A stretch of DNA of 32,932 nt from Actinomycetaceae bacterium (GTDB lineage: Bacteria > Actinomycetota > Actinomycetes > Actinomycetales > Actinomycetaceae). Both the position numbers and the translations under genes were made by a program. Below the pieces are notes generated by a model that saw nothing but the letters and a program-made list of their open reading frames with translations, was not told the origin of the DNA and searched no databases. Positions 1-7,861 of the stretch are shown here, in pieces. The number at the start of each line of letters is the position of its first letter. Within the stretch, counting starts at the first letter, position 1. The stretch covers positions 1-32,932 of the forward strand of contig JAGBKC010000042.1 in assembly GCA_017934115.1 (NCBI GenBank). The letters are read 5' to 3'.

Positions 1-1
1 A

Positions 2-301
2 GGAGAAGTCAACACAGTGACCGGAAAAGGTCGGCACACATCAACGTCTGCCATTTCGCTCCCTTTACCAGATGGCGGACGCATCATTGACACTCCAGGA
101 GTACGCACCTTCGGTTTAGCACACCTCACGCAAGATGACATCATCGATGCCTTTCCTGATATATACGAATGTATTGAGCAGTGCCCACGCGGATGTCTCC
201 ATCAAGAAGACACTCCCTTATGCGCACTTCATCAAGCATCATCCTTAGAAAGTACACGCGTAACATCTTTCCGTAAACTCTTTATCAAAGGAATCCAATG
301 A
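2..301 (+). CDS. rsgA: Ribosome small-subunit-dependent GTPase A, C-terminal part (5' end outside window)
   Basis: RsgA is a circularly permuted GTPase that helps late maturation of the 30S subunit. Only about the last 100 residues are here. The visible part opens in the GTPase domain (VNTVTGKGRHTS, the switch region, then the G3 motif in IDTPGVRTFGL) and ends with the zinc-binding region, where Cys residues of CIEQCPRGCLH and a later Cys in PLCALH match the family's Cys-Cys-His-Cys site. The reading frame is open from base 2, so the GTG at 17 is an internal Val codon and not a start. The stop codon overlaps the hisN start by four bases (ATGA), implying one transcript. The rsgA-hisN pairing is a common actinobacterial arrangement. 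Confidence 0.93.
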   Translation, partial: GEVNTVTGKGRHTSTSAISLPLPDGGRIIDTPGVRTFGLAHLTQDDIIDAFPDIYECIEQCPRGCLHQEDTPLCALHQASSLESTRVTSFRKLFIKGIQ

Positions 302-1083
302 ATATATCCTCCGATCTTGAACTTGCCCATGCTATCGCCGATGAAGTAGACACTCTCACTCTAGGTCGCTTTTATAGCAACGATTTACGTATCAGCACAA
401 AACCAGACTTAACGCCTGTCAGTGATGCCGATACAGATGCCGAGAGAATTATACGTACCATGCTTGGCACTGCTCGCCCTGACGATGCTATTTTTGGCGA
501 AGAAGAAGGAGGAGAAACCCAGCATACACACAGGCGTTGGATTATCGATCCTATTGATGGAACAAAGAATTTCATTCGCAAAGTACCAGTATGGGCAACA
601 TTGATTGCTTTAGAAGAAGAAGGAGACATCACTCTTGGCCTTGTTTCTGCCCCAGCACTTGGCAGACGCTGGTGGGCAGGAAAGAATATGGGAGCCTTCA
701 CTGGCACATTCAACAATCCCACGCCTATTCACTGCTCTAGTGTTTCTCATATACAAGACGCATCGTTCTCATATTCTTCTCTTACCGGCTGGAAAGATTT
801 GAATCTACGTGATTCCTTCCTTCAACTCACTGACACATGCTGGCGAACTCGTGCCTTTGGTGATTTCTTCAGTTATATGCTCGTCGCTGAAGGAGCCGTT
901 GACATTGCAGCAGAACCTGAACTCAATCTTTACGACATGGCAGCACTTGTTCCTATTGTGCGTGAAGCAGGTGGAACTTTCACTTCTCTTGACGGCCAAG
1001 ATGGACCTTGGGGCACCAATGCTCTTGCATCAAATACTCTTCTCCATAAAGAAGCATTAAAATTTTTGGGAACATCCCAATAA
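298..1083 (+). CDS. hisN: Histidinol-phosphatase of the inositol monophosphatase family
   Basis: This 261-residue protein belongs to the Mg-dependent inositol monophosphatase superfamily. The metal-binding signature WIIDPIDGTKNF is at about residues 79-90, preceded by the conserved acidic segment EEEGG near residue 70; the second signature, LYDMAALVPIVREAGG near 215-230, keeps the Asp but has Tyr in place of the usual Trp. Actinobacteria use this family, and not the HAD or PHP type, for the histidinol-phosphate step of histidine synthesis, and the gene beside rsgA is usually called hisN. A hisD gene lies just beyond on the other strand, which fits. General inositol-phosphatase activity cannot be excluded from sequence. 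The start overlaps the rsgA stop, so translation is probably coupled. Confidence 0.82.
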   Translation: MNISSDLELAHAIADEVDTLTLGRFYSNDLRISTKPDLTPVSDADTDAERIIRTMLGTARPDDAIFGEEEGGETQHTHRRWIIDPIDGTKNFIRKVPVWATLIALEEEGDITLGLVSAPALGRRWWAGKNMGAFTGTFNNPTPIHCSSVSHIQDASFSYSSLTGWKDLNLRDSFLQLTDTCWRTRAFGDFFSYMLVAEGAVDIAAEPELNLYDMAALVPIVREAGGTFTSLDGQDGPWGTNALASNTLLHKEALKFLGTSQ

Positions 1084-1097
1084 AACACTAATAAAAT

Positions 1098-1122
1098 GCA
1101 CATGCAGCGCTTTTACATGCGC
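1098..1122 (-). terminator. Weak hairpin at the end of the S4-domain gene
   Basis: On the minus strand GCGCATG (1122-1116) can pair with CATGTGC (1104-1098) as seven pairs including one G-U, followed by ATTTTATT. The left arm overlaps the last codons of the S4-domain gene. It sits in the 29-base gap between two convergent genes, where a terminator is expected, but the stem is short. Confidence 0.3.
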
Positions 1123-1490
1123 CCCCAATTTGCATCACGCCCAAAAAACTTATCAAGTTCACGGCGCTCTTTCTTCGTAGGGCGACCACTTCCAGGTTCA
1201 CGGCGTGCAATAGGGATATAAATACGCTCACGCTCAGGAGTCAGATCCTCATAACATTCCTGCGCTAGTGAGGCACCTACACGTTTAGAAATAAGAGAAC
1301 GAACACGCAAAATCCGATCGAATCCCTGCACACGATAGCGAACTTCGTCTCCAACTTTCACTTTTGTTGATGGCTTAATTGTTTCACCATTAATACGTAC
1401 ATGCCCAGCTTTACACTCTTGGTTGGCTAATGTACGTGTTTTACATTGACGCACACTCCACAGCCACACATCAATACGTACAACATCCAT
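1113..1490 (-). CDS. RNA-binding S4 domain protein (HslR/Hsp15-like)
   Basis: A basic 125-residue protein with an N-terminal S4 RNA-binding domain. Residues 4-60 (RIDVWLWSVRQCKTR..., AGHVRINGETIKPSTKVKVGDEVRYR) match the S4 pattern, in which a helix pair is followed by a short beta segment with 'VRINGE'. The C-terminal half is rich in Arg, Lys and Glu. Hsp15/HslR proteins of this size bind stalled 50S subunits carrying nascent chain; whether this one does the same is inferred from family only. It begins eight bases downstream of the hisD stop on the same strand, so the two are probably cotranscribed, although their functions look unrelated. Confidence 0.8.
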   Translation of the reverse strand: MDVVRIDVWLWSVRQCKTRTLANQECKAGHVRINGETIKPSTKVKVGDEVRYRVQGFDRILRVRSLISKRVGASLAQECYEDLTPERERIYIPIARREPGSGRPTKKERRELDKFFGRDANWGRM

Positions 1491-1498
1491 GCATCACC

Positions 1499-2812
1499 TT
1501 AGTAGGAATGATTGACACGAACCTGCAATGATTGCCCATGTGCTGGCAGATCTTCATCTTCAGCTAAAACATTCAACGGTTCACACATCTGACTCATAGC
1601 TTCATAAGAGTATTCGATTTCTTGAACAGATTTAATAAAAGAATGAACATTCAGCCCTGAAGCGAAACGTGCAGTACCACTTGTGGGCAAAACATGGTTA
1701 GATCCAGCGATATAATCCCCCAAAGGAACAGGATTATAAGGGCCAACAAAAATAGCACCGGCATTGCGGATGTGACGCGCATCTTCCCTTGCCTTTCGCG
1801 TATGAATCTCCAAATGTTCTGCTCCATAAGCATTGGCAACATCAATAGCATCGGGAATATTCTTGACAAGAACAATGTATGATTGTTTTCCACTCAAAGC
1901 AGTTCTTATACGTTCAGTATGTTTTGTTTTCACAATCATTTCTTCCAAAAGAGAATCAACCGCATCAGCTAAATCAACTGAATCAGTAATACACACAGAA
2001 GCAGCTTGCGGATCATGTTCAGCTTGTGAAATCATATCAGCAGCAACGTAGGTTGGATTAGCCGAAGAATCAGCAATAATAGCTATTTCTGTTGGCCCTG
2101 CTTCAGCATCAATCCCCACAACACCTCTTACGGCACGTTTTGCGGCAGCCACATAAATATTTCCTGGCCCCGTAATAACATCGACAGGATCGCACCTTAA
2201 ATCTTCATCATTCACACCATAGGCAAACATAGCAATAGCTTGAGCCCCACCAACAGCATAAACTTCATCAACTCCCAAAAGAGCACAGGCCGCAAGAATC
2301 GTTGGATGCGGTAAAGAACCATATGTTTTTTGGGGAGGAGAAGCTAAAGCAATTTTTTCCACTCCAGCAACTTGAGCGGCACACACGTTCATAATTACCG
2401 ATGACGGGTATACAGCTAAACCACCCGGCACATACAAACCAACACGCGAAACAGGAATCCACCGTTGACGCACAATACCGCCTGAAATAATTTCTATTTC
2501 AGCTTCTTCAGGAACTTGAATAGAATGCCCTTTTCTATTATGTTCAATCGACATTTCCAAGGCAGACCGCAAATCAGCAGGCAATTCATCAAGAGCTTTT
2601 TTTATTGCTTGCGATGGCACACGCAAAGATTCAGGCAAACACCCATCAAATTCATGAGCATAACTATAAAGAGCTTTACTACCTTCACGACGTACACGAG
2701 AAATAATTGGTTCGACAGCATCGAGAGCTTTTTCAATATTTACTTCGCCACGTGGAAGAGCTTGCCGTAAATCAGATGGAAGTTCTTGACGAAAATCAAT
2801 GCGATGCAACAT
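1499..2812 (-). CDS. hisD: Histidinol dehydrogenase
   Basis: Catalyses the last two NAD-dependent oxidations from histidinol to histidine in the cytoplasm, as a zinc homodimer. The 437-residue length is normal. Visible family features are the nucleotide-binding region with GPGNIYVAAAKRAV near residue 215, the metal-ligand segment SQAEHDPQAA near 265, and the C-terminal block TSGTARFASGLNVHSFIK near 380-397. No hisC or hisB follows, so the histidine genes are scattered here; hisN is the only other one in view. There is no Shine-Dalgarno before the ATG, and a -10-like TATAAA lies eight bases upstream, so the mRNA may be (nearly) leaderless. Confidence 0.96.
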   Translation of the reverse strand: MLHRIDFRQELPSDLRQALPRGEVNIEKALDAVEPIISRVRREGSKALYSYAHEFDGCLPESLRVPSQAIKKALDELPADLRSALEMSIEHNRKGHSIQVPEEAEIEIISGGIVRQRWIPVSRVGLYVPGGLAVYPSSVIMNVCAAQVAGVEKIALASPPQKTYGSLPHPTILAACALLGVDEVYAVGGAQAIAMFAYGVNDEDLRCDPVDVITGPGNIYVAAAKRAVRGVVGIDAEAGPTEIAIIADSSANPTYVAADMISQAEHDPQAASVCITDSVDLADAVDSLLEEMIVKTKHTERIRTALSGKQSYIVLVKNIPDAIDVANAYGAEHLEIHTRKAREDARHIRNAGAIFVGPYNPVPLGDYIAGSNHVLPTSGTARFASGLNVHSFIKSVQEIEYSYEAMSQMCEPLNVLAEDEDLPAHGQSLQVRVNHSY

Positions 2813-2820
2813 GGATACAG

Positions 2821-2850
2821 TTTATATCATCTTTCACCAATTACAAACAA
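2821..2850 (-). promoter_or_regulatory. Putative promoter for hisD
   Basis: Minus-strand -35 TTGTTT (2850-2845), 18-base spacer, -10 TATAAA (2826-2821). Transcription starting six to eight bases later would begin at or just before the hisD ATG (A at 2812), which has no ribosome binding site. Read by eye only. Confidence 0.42.
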
Positions 2851-2875
2851 ACAAAGCAAGATATGAGAGTATTGA

Positions 2876-3232
2876 CTATTTTTCACCGCGCGAATCTTCC
2901 TGTTTATCATCATCTTTATCGTCTTTGTCTTGCTCTTCTTTGCGCGAACGCTCCCACTCATAAAACTGCTGATAATTATCCAATTTTGCTAAAAAATCTG
3001 GATCATCATCAGGAGCAATATCCTTCGATTCTTTTTTTGGTTGACGACGCGAATGATTATAAACAACAAAAAACCACAAAGCACTACCAATAAGAGGAAC
3101 GCAAATAGTCAAAGCGAGCCACACCCATTTAGGAAGACGGCTTGGCATCAACTCTTTAGAAGTCATCGAGCAATGAACAAAACCAGAAATGTAGAGAGCT
3201 AATGCAAAAAAGACTAAAAGCAATCGTGGCAT
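2876..3232 (-). CDS. Small membrane protein with PLD nuclease N-terminal (PLDc_N) domain
   Basis: A 118-residue protein with a hydrophobic N-terminal segment (residues 2-20), a short polar loop and a second membrane segment (about 37-58: WVWLALTICVPLIGSALWFF), followed by a charged cytoplasmic-type tail ending in an Asp/Lys/Glu-rich stretch. The paired helices with the pattern LP..VW...ICVPLIGS.LWF are typical of PLDc_N proteins, which in actinobacteria occur as stand-alone small membrane proteins with no phospholipase domain and no known function. The start is preceded by AGGA about nine bases upstream. It lies between uppS and hisD on the same strand. Confidence 0.72.
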   Translation of the reverse strand: MPRLLLVFFALALYISGFVHCSMTSKELMPSRLPKWVWLALTICVPLIGSALWFFVVYNHSRRQPKKESKDIAPDDDPDFLAKLDNYQQFYEWERSRKEEQDKDDKDDDKQEDSRGEK

Positions 3233-3287
3233 GTATCCATCCTAACATGTATAAAAGCAAACTTATAGAGAGAAAAAGTACATCTGT

Positions 3288-4064
3288 TTAACTGTGTGAA
3301 ACTACTTTATCAACTGCTCCACCAAAACGACGATCACGGCACATATATGCTTCGCATGCCTCCCATAAATCTTCGCGTGTAAAATCAGGCCATAGTTTTT
3401 CAGAAAAGAAAAACTCTGCGTAAGCTGATTCCCACATCAAAAAGTTTGATGTTCTTTGTTCTCCGCCAGTACGAATAAACAAATCAACGTCGTTCATAAA
3501 AGGAGCATAAAGATAACGAGAAATTGTTGATTCATCAATATCTGAAGTTTTCAAAACACCTAATGTAACATCATTGGCAATTTGCTGAGCAGCATCAGCA
3601 ATTTCTGCTCTCCCCCCATAATTAATAGCAAGATTAAAGGTCATACGAGTGTTATTCTTCGTGAGTTCTTCTGCCTCTTTGAGCTGATGCAGCACAGTTT
3701 CCCATAAGCGGGGTTTACGCCCGATCCACCTCACTTTTACACCCCACTCATGCAAAATATCTCGTTGACGAGCAAGAACATCACGAGAAAACCCCATAAT
3801 AAAACGAACTTCTGCAGGAGAACGCTTCCAATTTTCTGTCGAAAAAGCGAAGGCAGATATTTCTTTCACGCCCACTTCAAGGCCTCCAGCAATCACATCT
3901 AAAAGAACAGATTCTCCAACTTTATGACCTTCAGTACGTGGTAAAGAACGTTCATTCGCCCACCTTCCATTGCCATCCATCACAATAGCAATATGCTGCG
4001 GTAAAAGTTCTTTCTTGAAGGATGGCACCACACAACCTTTTCGATGCAAAGATATATCATTCAT
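3288..4064 (-). CDS. uppS: Isoprenyl (polyprenyl) diphosphate synthase, cis type
   Basis: A cis-prenyltransferase that condenses isopentenyl diphosphate onto an allylic primer to make the polyprenyl carrier for cell-wall synthesis. The catalytic Asp lies in IAIVMDGNGRWA (about residues 25-36), and the C-terminal signature DLFIRTGGEQRTSNFLMWE followed by WPDF is complete. At 258 residues it is full length. The start is set by AAGGAG six bases upstream, a site that overlaps the end of recO (10-base gap). Actinobacteria often have two paralogues making short and long products; which this one is cannot be told. Downstream of dxs-derived precursors in pathway terms, and dxs itself is near the window's right end. 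Confidence 0.95.
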   Translation of the reverse strand: MNDISLHRKGCVVPSFKKELLPQHIAIVMDGNGRWANERSLPRTEGHKVGESVLLDVIAGGLEVGVKEISAFAFSTENWKRSPAEVRFIMGFSRDVLARQRDILHEWGVKVRWIGRKPRLWETVLHQLKEAEELTKNNTRMTFNLAINYGGRAEIADAAQQIANDVTLGVLKTSDIDESTISRYLYAPFMNDVDLFIRTGGEQRTSNFLMWESAYAEFFFSEKLWPDFTREDLWEACEAYMCRDRRFGGAVDKVVSHS

Positions 4065-4074
4065 CTTCTTCTCC

Positions 4075-4800
4075 TTAACCTTCGAGCAAAGACAAAGACC
4101 TTAAAGAACGCTCCATATGCCAGTGCATATGAGCATTGACCAAATCGTTGACTTCATTTCGCGATTGTTGACTACTTTTCATAGCAAGATCCCAATTGCC
4201 AACAAAAAGTGCTGAAAGTAATGTCAACGTTTGTCTGCGTGGCTTCAAAGAGCAGTAGGCACCACATTCACCGCAGAGCATTCCACCACGACGCACATCA
4301 AAAAACACAACTGAAGGACTAGCACATTCAGCACACGTATCAATAGATAGTGCCCACCCGGCTAATGCCATTGAACGCAAAACATAAGAATTAAACAAAA
4401 GATGAGAATCGTAATGTGCTTTAGCGAGGGCATTCATCGCACCATGCAAAAGATTAAATTGCCGCACATCAGCATCCTCATCATTGAACATGATTCGATC
4501 AATCAATTCACACATGGCATGCGCTGATGTATATGCGGAATAGTTATTCATCAACTGTTGAGCATAAGGGCGCATCACCACAACTTCTGTTATAGAATCA
4601 AGATTTTTTCCACGATAAAGCTGAACGTCAACATAGTTACCTAGTTCAAGACGCCCCCCAAAACGAGATTTTGTCCGCCGAATACCTTTAGCAACACCTC
4701 GAACTTTACCGTGTGAACGCGTCAATAACGTTATGATACGGTCAGCTTCACCAAGATCTTGCCTTCGTATCACTAAAGCCACATCACGATAAAGCTTCAC
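4075..4800 (-). CDS. recO: DNA repair protein RecO
   Basis: RecO helps load RecA onto SSB-coated gaps in the RecFOR pathway. The 241-residue protein has the N-terminal OB-fold (YRDVALVIRRQDLGEADRIITLLTRSHGKVRGVAKG) and the C-terminal zinc region with Cys pairs in CAECAS (near residue 156) and LCGECGAYC (near 176). The start is GTG at 4800, two bases beyond the leuA stop, with no good Shine-Dalgarno, so it is likely translated by coupling to leuA. The order recO-uppS is conserved in actinobacteria, often with leuA just upstream. Confidence 0.93.
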   Translation of the reverse strand: MKLYRDVALVIRRQDLGEADRIITLLTRSHGKVRGVAKGIRRTKSRFGGRLELGNYVDVQLYRGKNLDSITEVVVMRPYAQQLMNNYSAYTSAHAMCELIDRIMFNDEDADVRQFNLLHGAMNALAKAHYDSHLLFNSYVLRSMALAGWALSIDTCAECASPSVVFFDVRRGGMLCGECGAYCSLKPRRQTLTLLSALFVGNWDLAMKSSQQSRNEVNDLVNAHMHWHMERSLRSLSLLEG

Positions 4801-4802
4801 AG

Positions 4803-6566
4803 CTATCTATGCGCTCTATTGATAGCGGAAATAATTGCTTTGAATGACGAACGCACTGATGAAGCATCAATGCCGCATCCCCACAAAACCTGACCATCAA
4901 CTTCACACTCCACATATGAAGCTGCACAAGCATCACGACCTTCAGATAAGGCATGCTCTGCATAATCAAGAACTTTAATATCTTCACCAATACTGCCTAA
5001 CGCAACAACGAAAGCATCAATAGGTCCGTTACCTTGAGCATGTAATTCTTTTTCTTCGCCAGTATCATTAAAACGAAGCGTCAACGTGAGTTCAGATAGC
5101 TCTTCTTCACTGCCCTGGTTAAGAGCAGCAGAAAGAAGAGTGTAGCGTCCCCATGGATTCAAACCATCTGCCTCCGTATAAGGCAAATATTCATCAGCAA
5201 AAATTTTCCACAATAAATCTGACGTTATTTCGCCGCCAAATTTGTCTGTATATGCTTGAACAATGCGAGAAAGTTCGACTTGCATACGGCGTGGTAAATC
5301 TAAATGTCGCGTTGTAGAAAGCAGATATGCAACTCCCCCCTTACCCGATTGGGAATTCACACGCACAACAGCTTCATAGGAGCGGCCAAGATCTTGAGGA
5401 TCAATAGGAATATAAGGAAGTTCCCACGGCACCGCAAGTTCATTACCATCTGCTTCTTCCACTTTTTCTTTACGATCAGCAAAACCCTTTTTAATGGCAT
5501 CTTGATGAGAACCTGAGAAAGATGTATATACTAATTCTCCAGCGTATGGGGTACGCGGACCAACTTCCATACGTGTACAATACTCAACAATTTCTTTCAC
5601 GTCATCAATATGAGAAAGATCAAGCATCGGATCAATGCCTTGTGTATAAAGATTTAATGCCAAGGTAATAAGGTCAACATTACCGGTGCGCTCACCTTGC
5701 CCAAAGAGGCACCCCTCAACACGATCAGCACCTGCCATCATTGCTAGCTCAGCAGTTGCAATACCAGTACCACGATCATTATGATTATGTGCTGATAAGG
5801 CAATAAAATCACGTCGTGTCAAGTTTCTACTCATATATTCAATTTGGTCTGCATATACATTAGGAGTAGAACGTTCAATAGTAGTAGGCAAATTCAAAAT
5901 GATTTCTCTTTGTGCCGAAGGTTGCCACACGTCCATCACCGATTCACAGACTTCAAGCGCAAAATCTAGCTCAGTATCAACAAAAATTTCAGGTGAGTAT
6001 TCAAAGCCTACAACAGTGTCATCACTCATCATTTTTTCTAAGTATGACGTGACTTCTTGAGCTCCAGAAACAGCCAATTGTTTTGTCGCTTCTCGATCAT
6101 TATGAAAAACAACTCGCCTAAACACAGGAGATGTAGCATTGTACAAATGAACGGTTGCCCGCGACATTCCCTCTAAAGCCTCTACAGTTTTATGAATAAT
6201 TTCTTGACGCGACTGCGTTAAAACCGAAATTGTTACATCCTCAGGAATGGCATTATCATGAACCAAAGAACGACAGAAATCAAAATCTGCTTGAGAAGCA
6301 GCTGGGAAACCAATCTCGATTTCCTTAACACCAATAGAAACAAGCAAATCAAATAATTTACGTTTACGTTCGGGATCCATTGGTTCAATAAGTGCCTGAT
6401 TACCATCGCGTAAATCCGTTGATAACCAACGAGGCGCATGTGTAATGCGTTTAGATGGCCACTGGCGATCAGGAAGGTCTACAGGATTAACATCCAAAAA
6501 ATGACGGTATTTCTGAAAGGGCATTCCCGATGGTTGCTGACGATTAGCACGGCCGCTTGTCTTCAT
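4803..6566 (-). CDS. leuA: 2-isopropylmalate synthase, long actinobacterial form
   Basis: Catalyses the first committed step of leucine synthesis, joining acetyl-CoA to 2-ketoisovalerate. The 587-residue length is that of the long actinobacterial type (LeuA type 2). Visible motifs are STDLRDGNQALIEPM near residue 50 (metal-binding Arg-Asp), the HNHNDRGTGIATAE block near 265 with the HxH metal ligands, the linker, and a C-terminal regulatory LeuA domain from about 440 that in relatives binds leucine for feedback inhibition. The ATG has AGGAGC seven bases upstream. I looked for a leucine-rich leader peptide upstream and did not find one. Confidence 0.96.
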   Translation of the reverse strand: MKTSGRANRQQPSGMPFQKYRHFLDVNPVDLPDRQWPSKRITHAPRWLSTDLRDGNQALIEPMDPERKRKLFDLLVSIGVKEIEIGFPAASQADFDFCRSLVHDNAIPEDVTISVLTQSRQEIIHKTVEALEGMSRATVHLYNATSPVFRRVVFHNDREATKQLAVSGAQEVTSYLEKMMSDDTVVGFEYSPEIFVDTELDFALEVCESVMDVWQPSAQREIILNLPTTIERSTPNVYADQIEYMSRNLTRRDFIALSAHNHNDRGTGIATAELAMMAGADRVEGCLFGQGERTGNVDLITLALNLYTQGIDPMLDLSHIDDVKEIVEYCTRMEVGPRTPYAGELVYTSFSGSHQDAIKKGFADRKEKVEEADGNELAVPWELPYIPIDPQDLGRSYEAVVRVNSQSGKGGVAYLLSTTRHLDLPRRMQVELSRIVQAYTDKFGGEITSDLLWKIFADEYLPYTEADGLNPWGRYTLLSAALNQGSEEELSELTLTLRFNDTGEEKELHAQGNGPIDAFVVALGSIGEDIKVLDYAEHALSEGRDACAASYVECEVDGQVLWGCGIDASSVRSSFKAIISAINRAHR

Positions 6567-6612
6567 AATAGGCTCCTATTCTTATGTCATGCTTTTCCAT
6601 ATGACTGGCAAG

Positions 6613-6657
6613 CACAAAACCCGCAATAGAGCGCCAGTCTAACTGACTCTATTGCGG
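6613..6657 (-). terminator. Intrinsic terminator after secG, upstream of leuA
   Basis: On the minus strand CCGCAATAGAG (6657-6647) pairs perfectly with CTCTATTGCGG (6631-6621) over 11 bp around a 15-base loop, followed directly by GTTTTGTG (6620-6613). It lies after the gap-pgk-tpiA-secG cluster and before leuA, so it should end the glycolytic transcript. It could instead act as part of a leuA leader, but no antiterminator pairing or leader ORF was apparent. Confidence 0.72.
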
Positions 6658-6700
6658 CATGTAAGAAGCGAGAGAACCTGCCAAAACATCATCATATACC

Positions 6701-6988
6701 TTAAAAAATAACAGGAATTAATGCACTTGCATTAGATTTTGTTTCAATCTTCACAAGTAAGCCAATTGTCACAATAGCTGCAAACCATACGATAGCAACA
6801 CCAATAGTTAAACGATTCAGGTTGCGCTCTGCAACACCTGATGAACGCATGGATGTGGAAATACCACCACCGAACATATCAGATATGCCGCCACCCTTGC
6901 CTTTATGGAGCAAAATAGAAATAACCAAAAGAATGCTTGTAATGACCAACAAAACAATGGAAACAATAAGCAAAGCTTTCACTTTCAC
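6701..6988 (-). CDS. secG: Preprotein translocase subunit SecG
   Basis: A small inner-membrane subunit of SecYEG. The 95-residue protein has the family layout: a first hydrophobic helix (about residues 4-27), the loop with KGKGGGISDMFGGG, and a second helix (about 60-80). The start is GTG with GAGGAG five bases upstream; a second in-frame GTG two codons later is also possible. It follows tpiA, as in most actinobacteria, although the 88-base gap is longer than the others in this cluster. Confidence 0.93.
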   Translation of the reverse strand: MKVKALLIVSIVLLVITSILLVISILLHKGKGGGISDMFGGGISTSMRSSGVAERNLNRLTIGVAIVWFAAIVTIGLLVKIETKSNASALIPVIF

Positions 6989-7076
6989 TCCTCATAGAAT
7001 AAAGACAAATGTATGAATAGTATTCTAACAAAACAAAAAGAACTAATCTAAGAAGAACTCCCTTAGCAAATATGTA

Positions 7077-7859
7077 TCATGCCATATTTTTATAGAGAGC
7101 TATATGCGCAAAATCTACAGCTTTTAGGCTAGCTCCCCCGACAAGAACTCCATCGATATCCTTCTGCATCATAATATTTGAAACATTATCTTTCTTTACA
7201 GAACCACCATAAAGAAGACGAACATCTTGAGCCTTGTCAACGCCGAAATTTTCTTCAAGATATAAGCGAATAGCTCCGCACACCTCTTGAGCATCATCAG
7301 CAGTAGCAACTTCACCTGTACCGATTGCCCAGATAGGTTCATAAGCAATGACCACGTTATCGATCATTGACTGATCCATAGATGAAAGCACCTCGCGTAT
7401 TTGCCCAACAACAAATTCGCAGTGTCCACCAGATTGACGCACCTCTAAAGATTCACCACAGCAAATAATCGGCGTTAAAGAATTTTTCATCGCCTGAGTT
7501 GCTTTTTGTGCAATAAGAGCATTTGTTTCGCCATGATATTCACGCCGCTCTGAATGTCCCACAATAACATACGAACATCCTAAACGGGTTAACATTGATG
7601 CAGAAACTTCACCAGTAAACGCACCATTATCATGAATAGAAATATCTTGGGCACCATAAGCAATAGGGAGCTTATCAGCATCAACAATTGTTTGAACTGT
7701 ACGTATATCAGTAAAAGGCGGAAAAACCACCACGTCTACATCTGAATCGAATTTCAAATCTTTCAATGCAGTGCCAAGAGAAGTAACCAAATGATTTGCT
7801 TCTAAATGGTTCAAATTCATCTTCCAGTTACCAGCAATCAAAGGACGTTTATGAGCCAT
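7077..7859 (-). CDS. tpiA: Triosephosphate isomerase
   Basis: Interconverts dihydroxyacetone phosphate and glyceraldehyde 3-phosphate. At 260 residues it is a full TIM barrel: substrate-binding GNWKMN near residue 10, the catalytic His in VIVGHSERREYHGE near 101, the catalytic Glu in IAYEPIWAIGTG near 172, and the phosphate-binding LLYGGSVKKDN near 215 plus GVLVGGASL near 237. It starts two bases after the pgk stop, with its ribosome binding site GAGGGG inside the last pgk codons, so translation is coupled to pgk. Confidence 0.97.
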   Translation of the reverse strand: MAHKRPLIAGNWKMNLNHLEANHLVTSLGTALKDLKFDSDVDVVVFPPFTDIRTVQTIVDADKLPIAYGAQDISIHDNGAFTGEVSASMLTRLGCSYVIVGHSERREYHGETNALIAQKATQAMKNSLTPIICCGESLEVRQSGGHCEFVVGQIREVLSSMDQSMIDNVVIAYEPIWAIGTGEVATADDAQEVCGAIRLYLEENFGVDKAQDVRLLYGGSVKKDNVSNIMMQKDIDGVLVGGASLKAVDFAHIALYKNMA

Positions 7860-7861
7860 TA

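Noticed and set aside
6567..6700. Leucine leader peptide or T-box upstream of leuA
   Set aside because: No Leu-rich ORF and no T-box sequence was seen; the hairpin there fits a terminator for the preceding cluster.
7020..7070. Hairpin CTAAGGG/TTCTTAG after tpiA as a terminator
   Set aside because: Only seven pairs with two G-U, although U-rich sequence follows; too weak to call.
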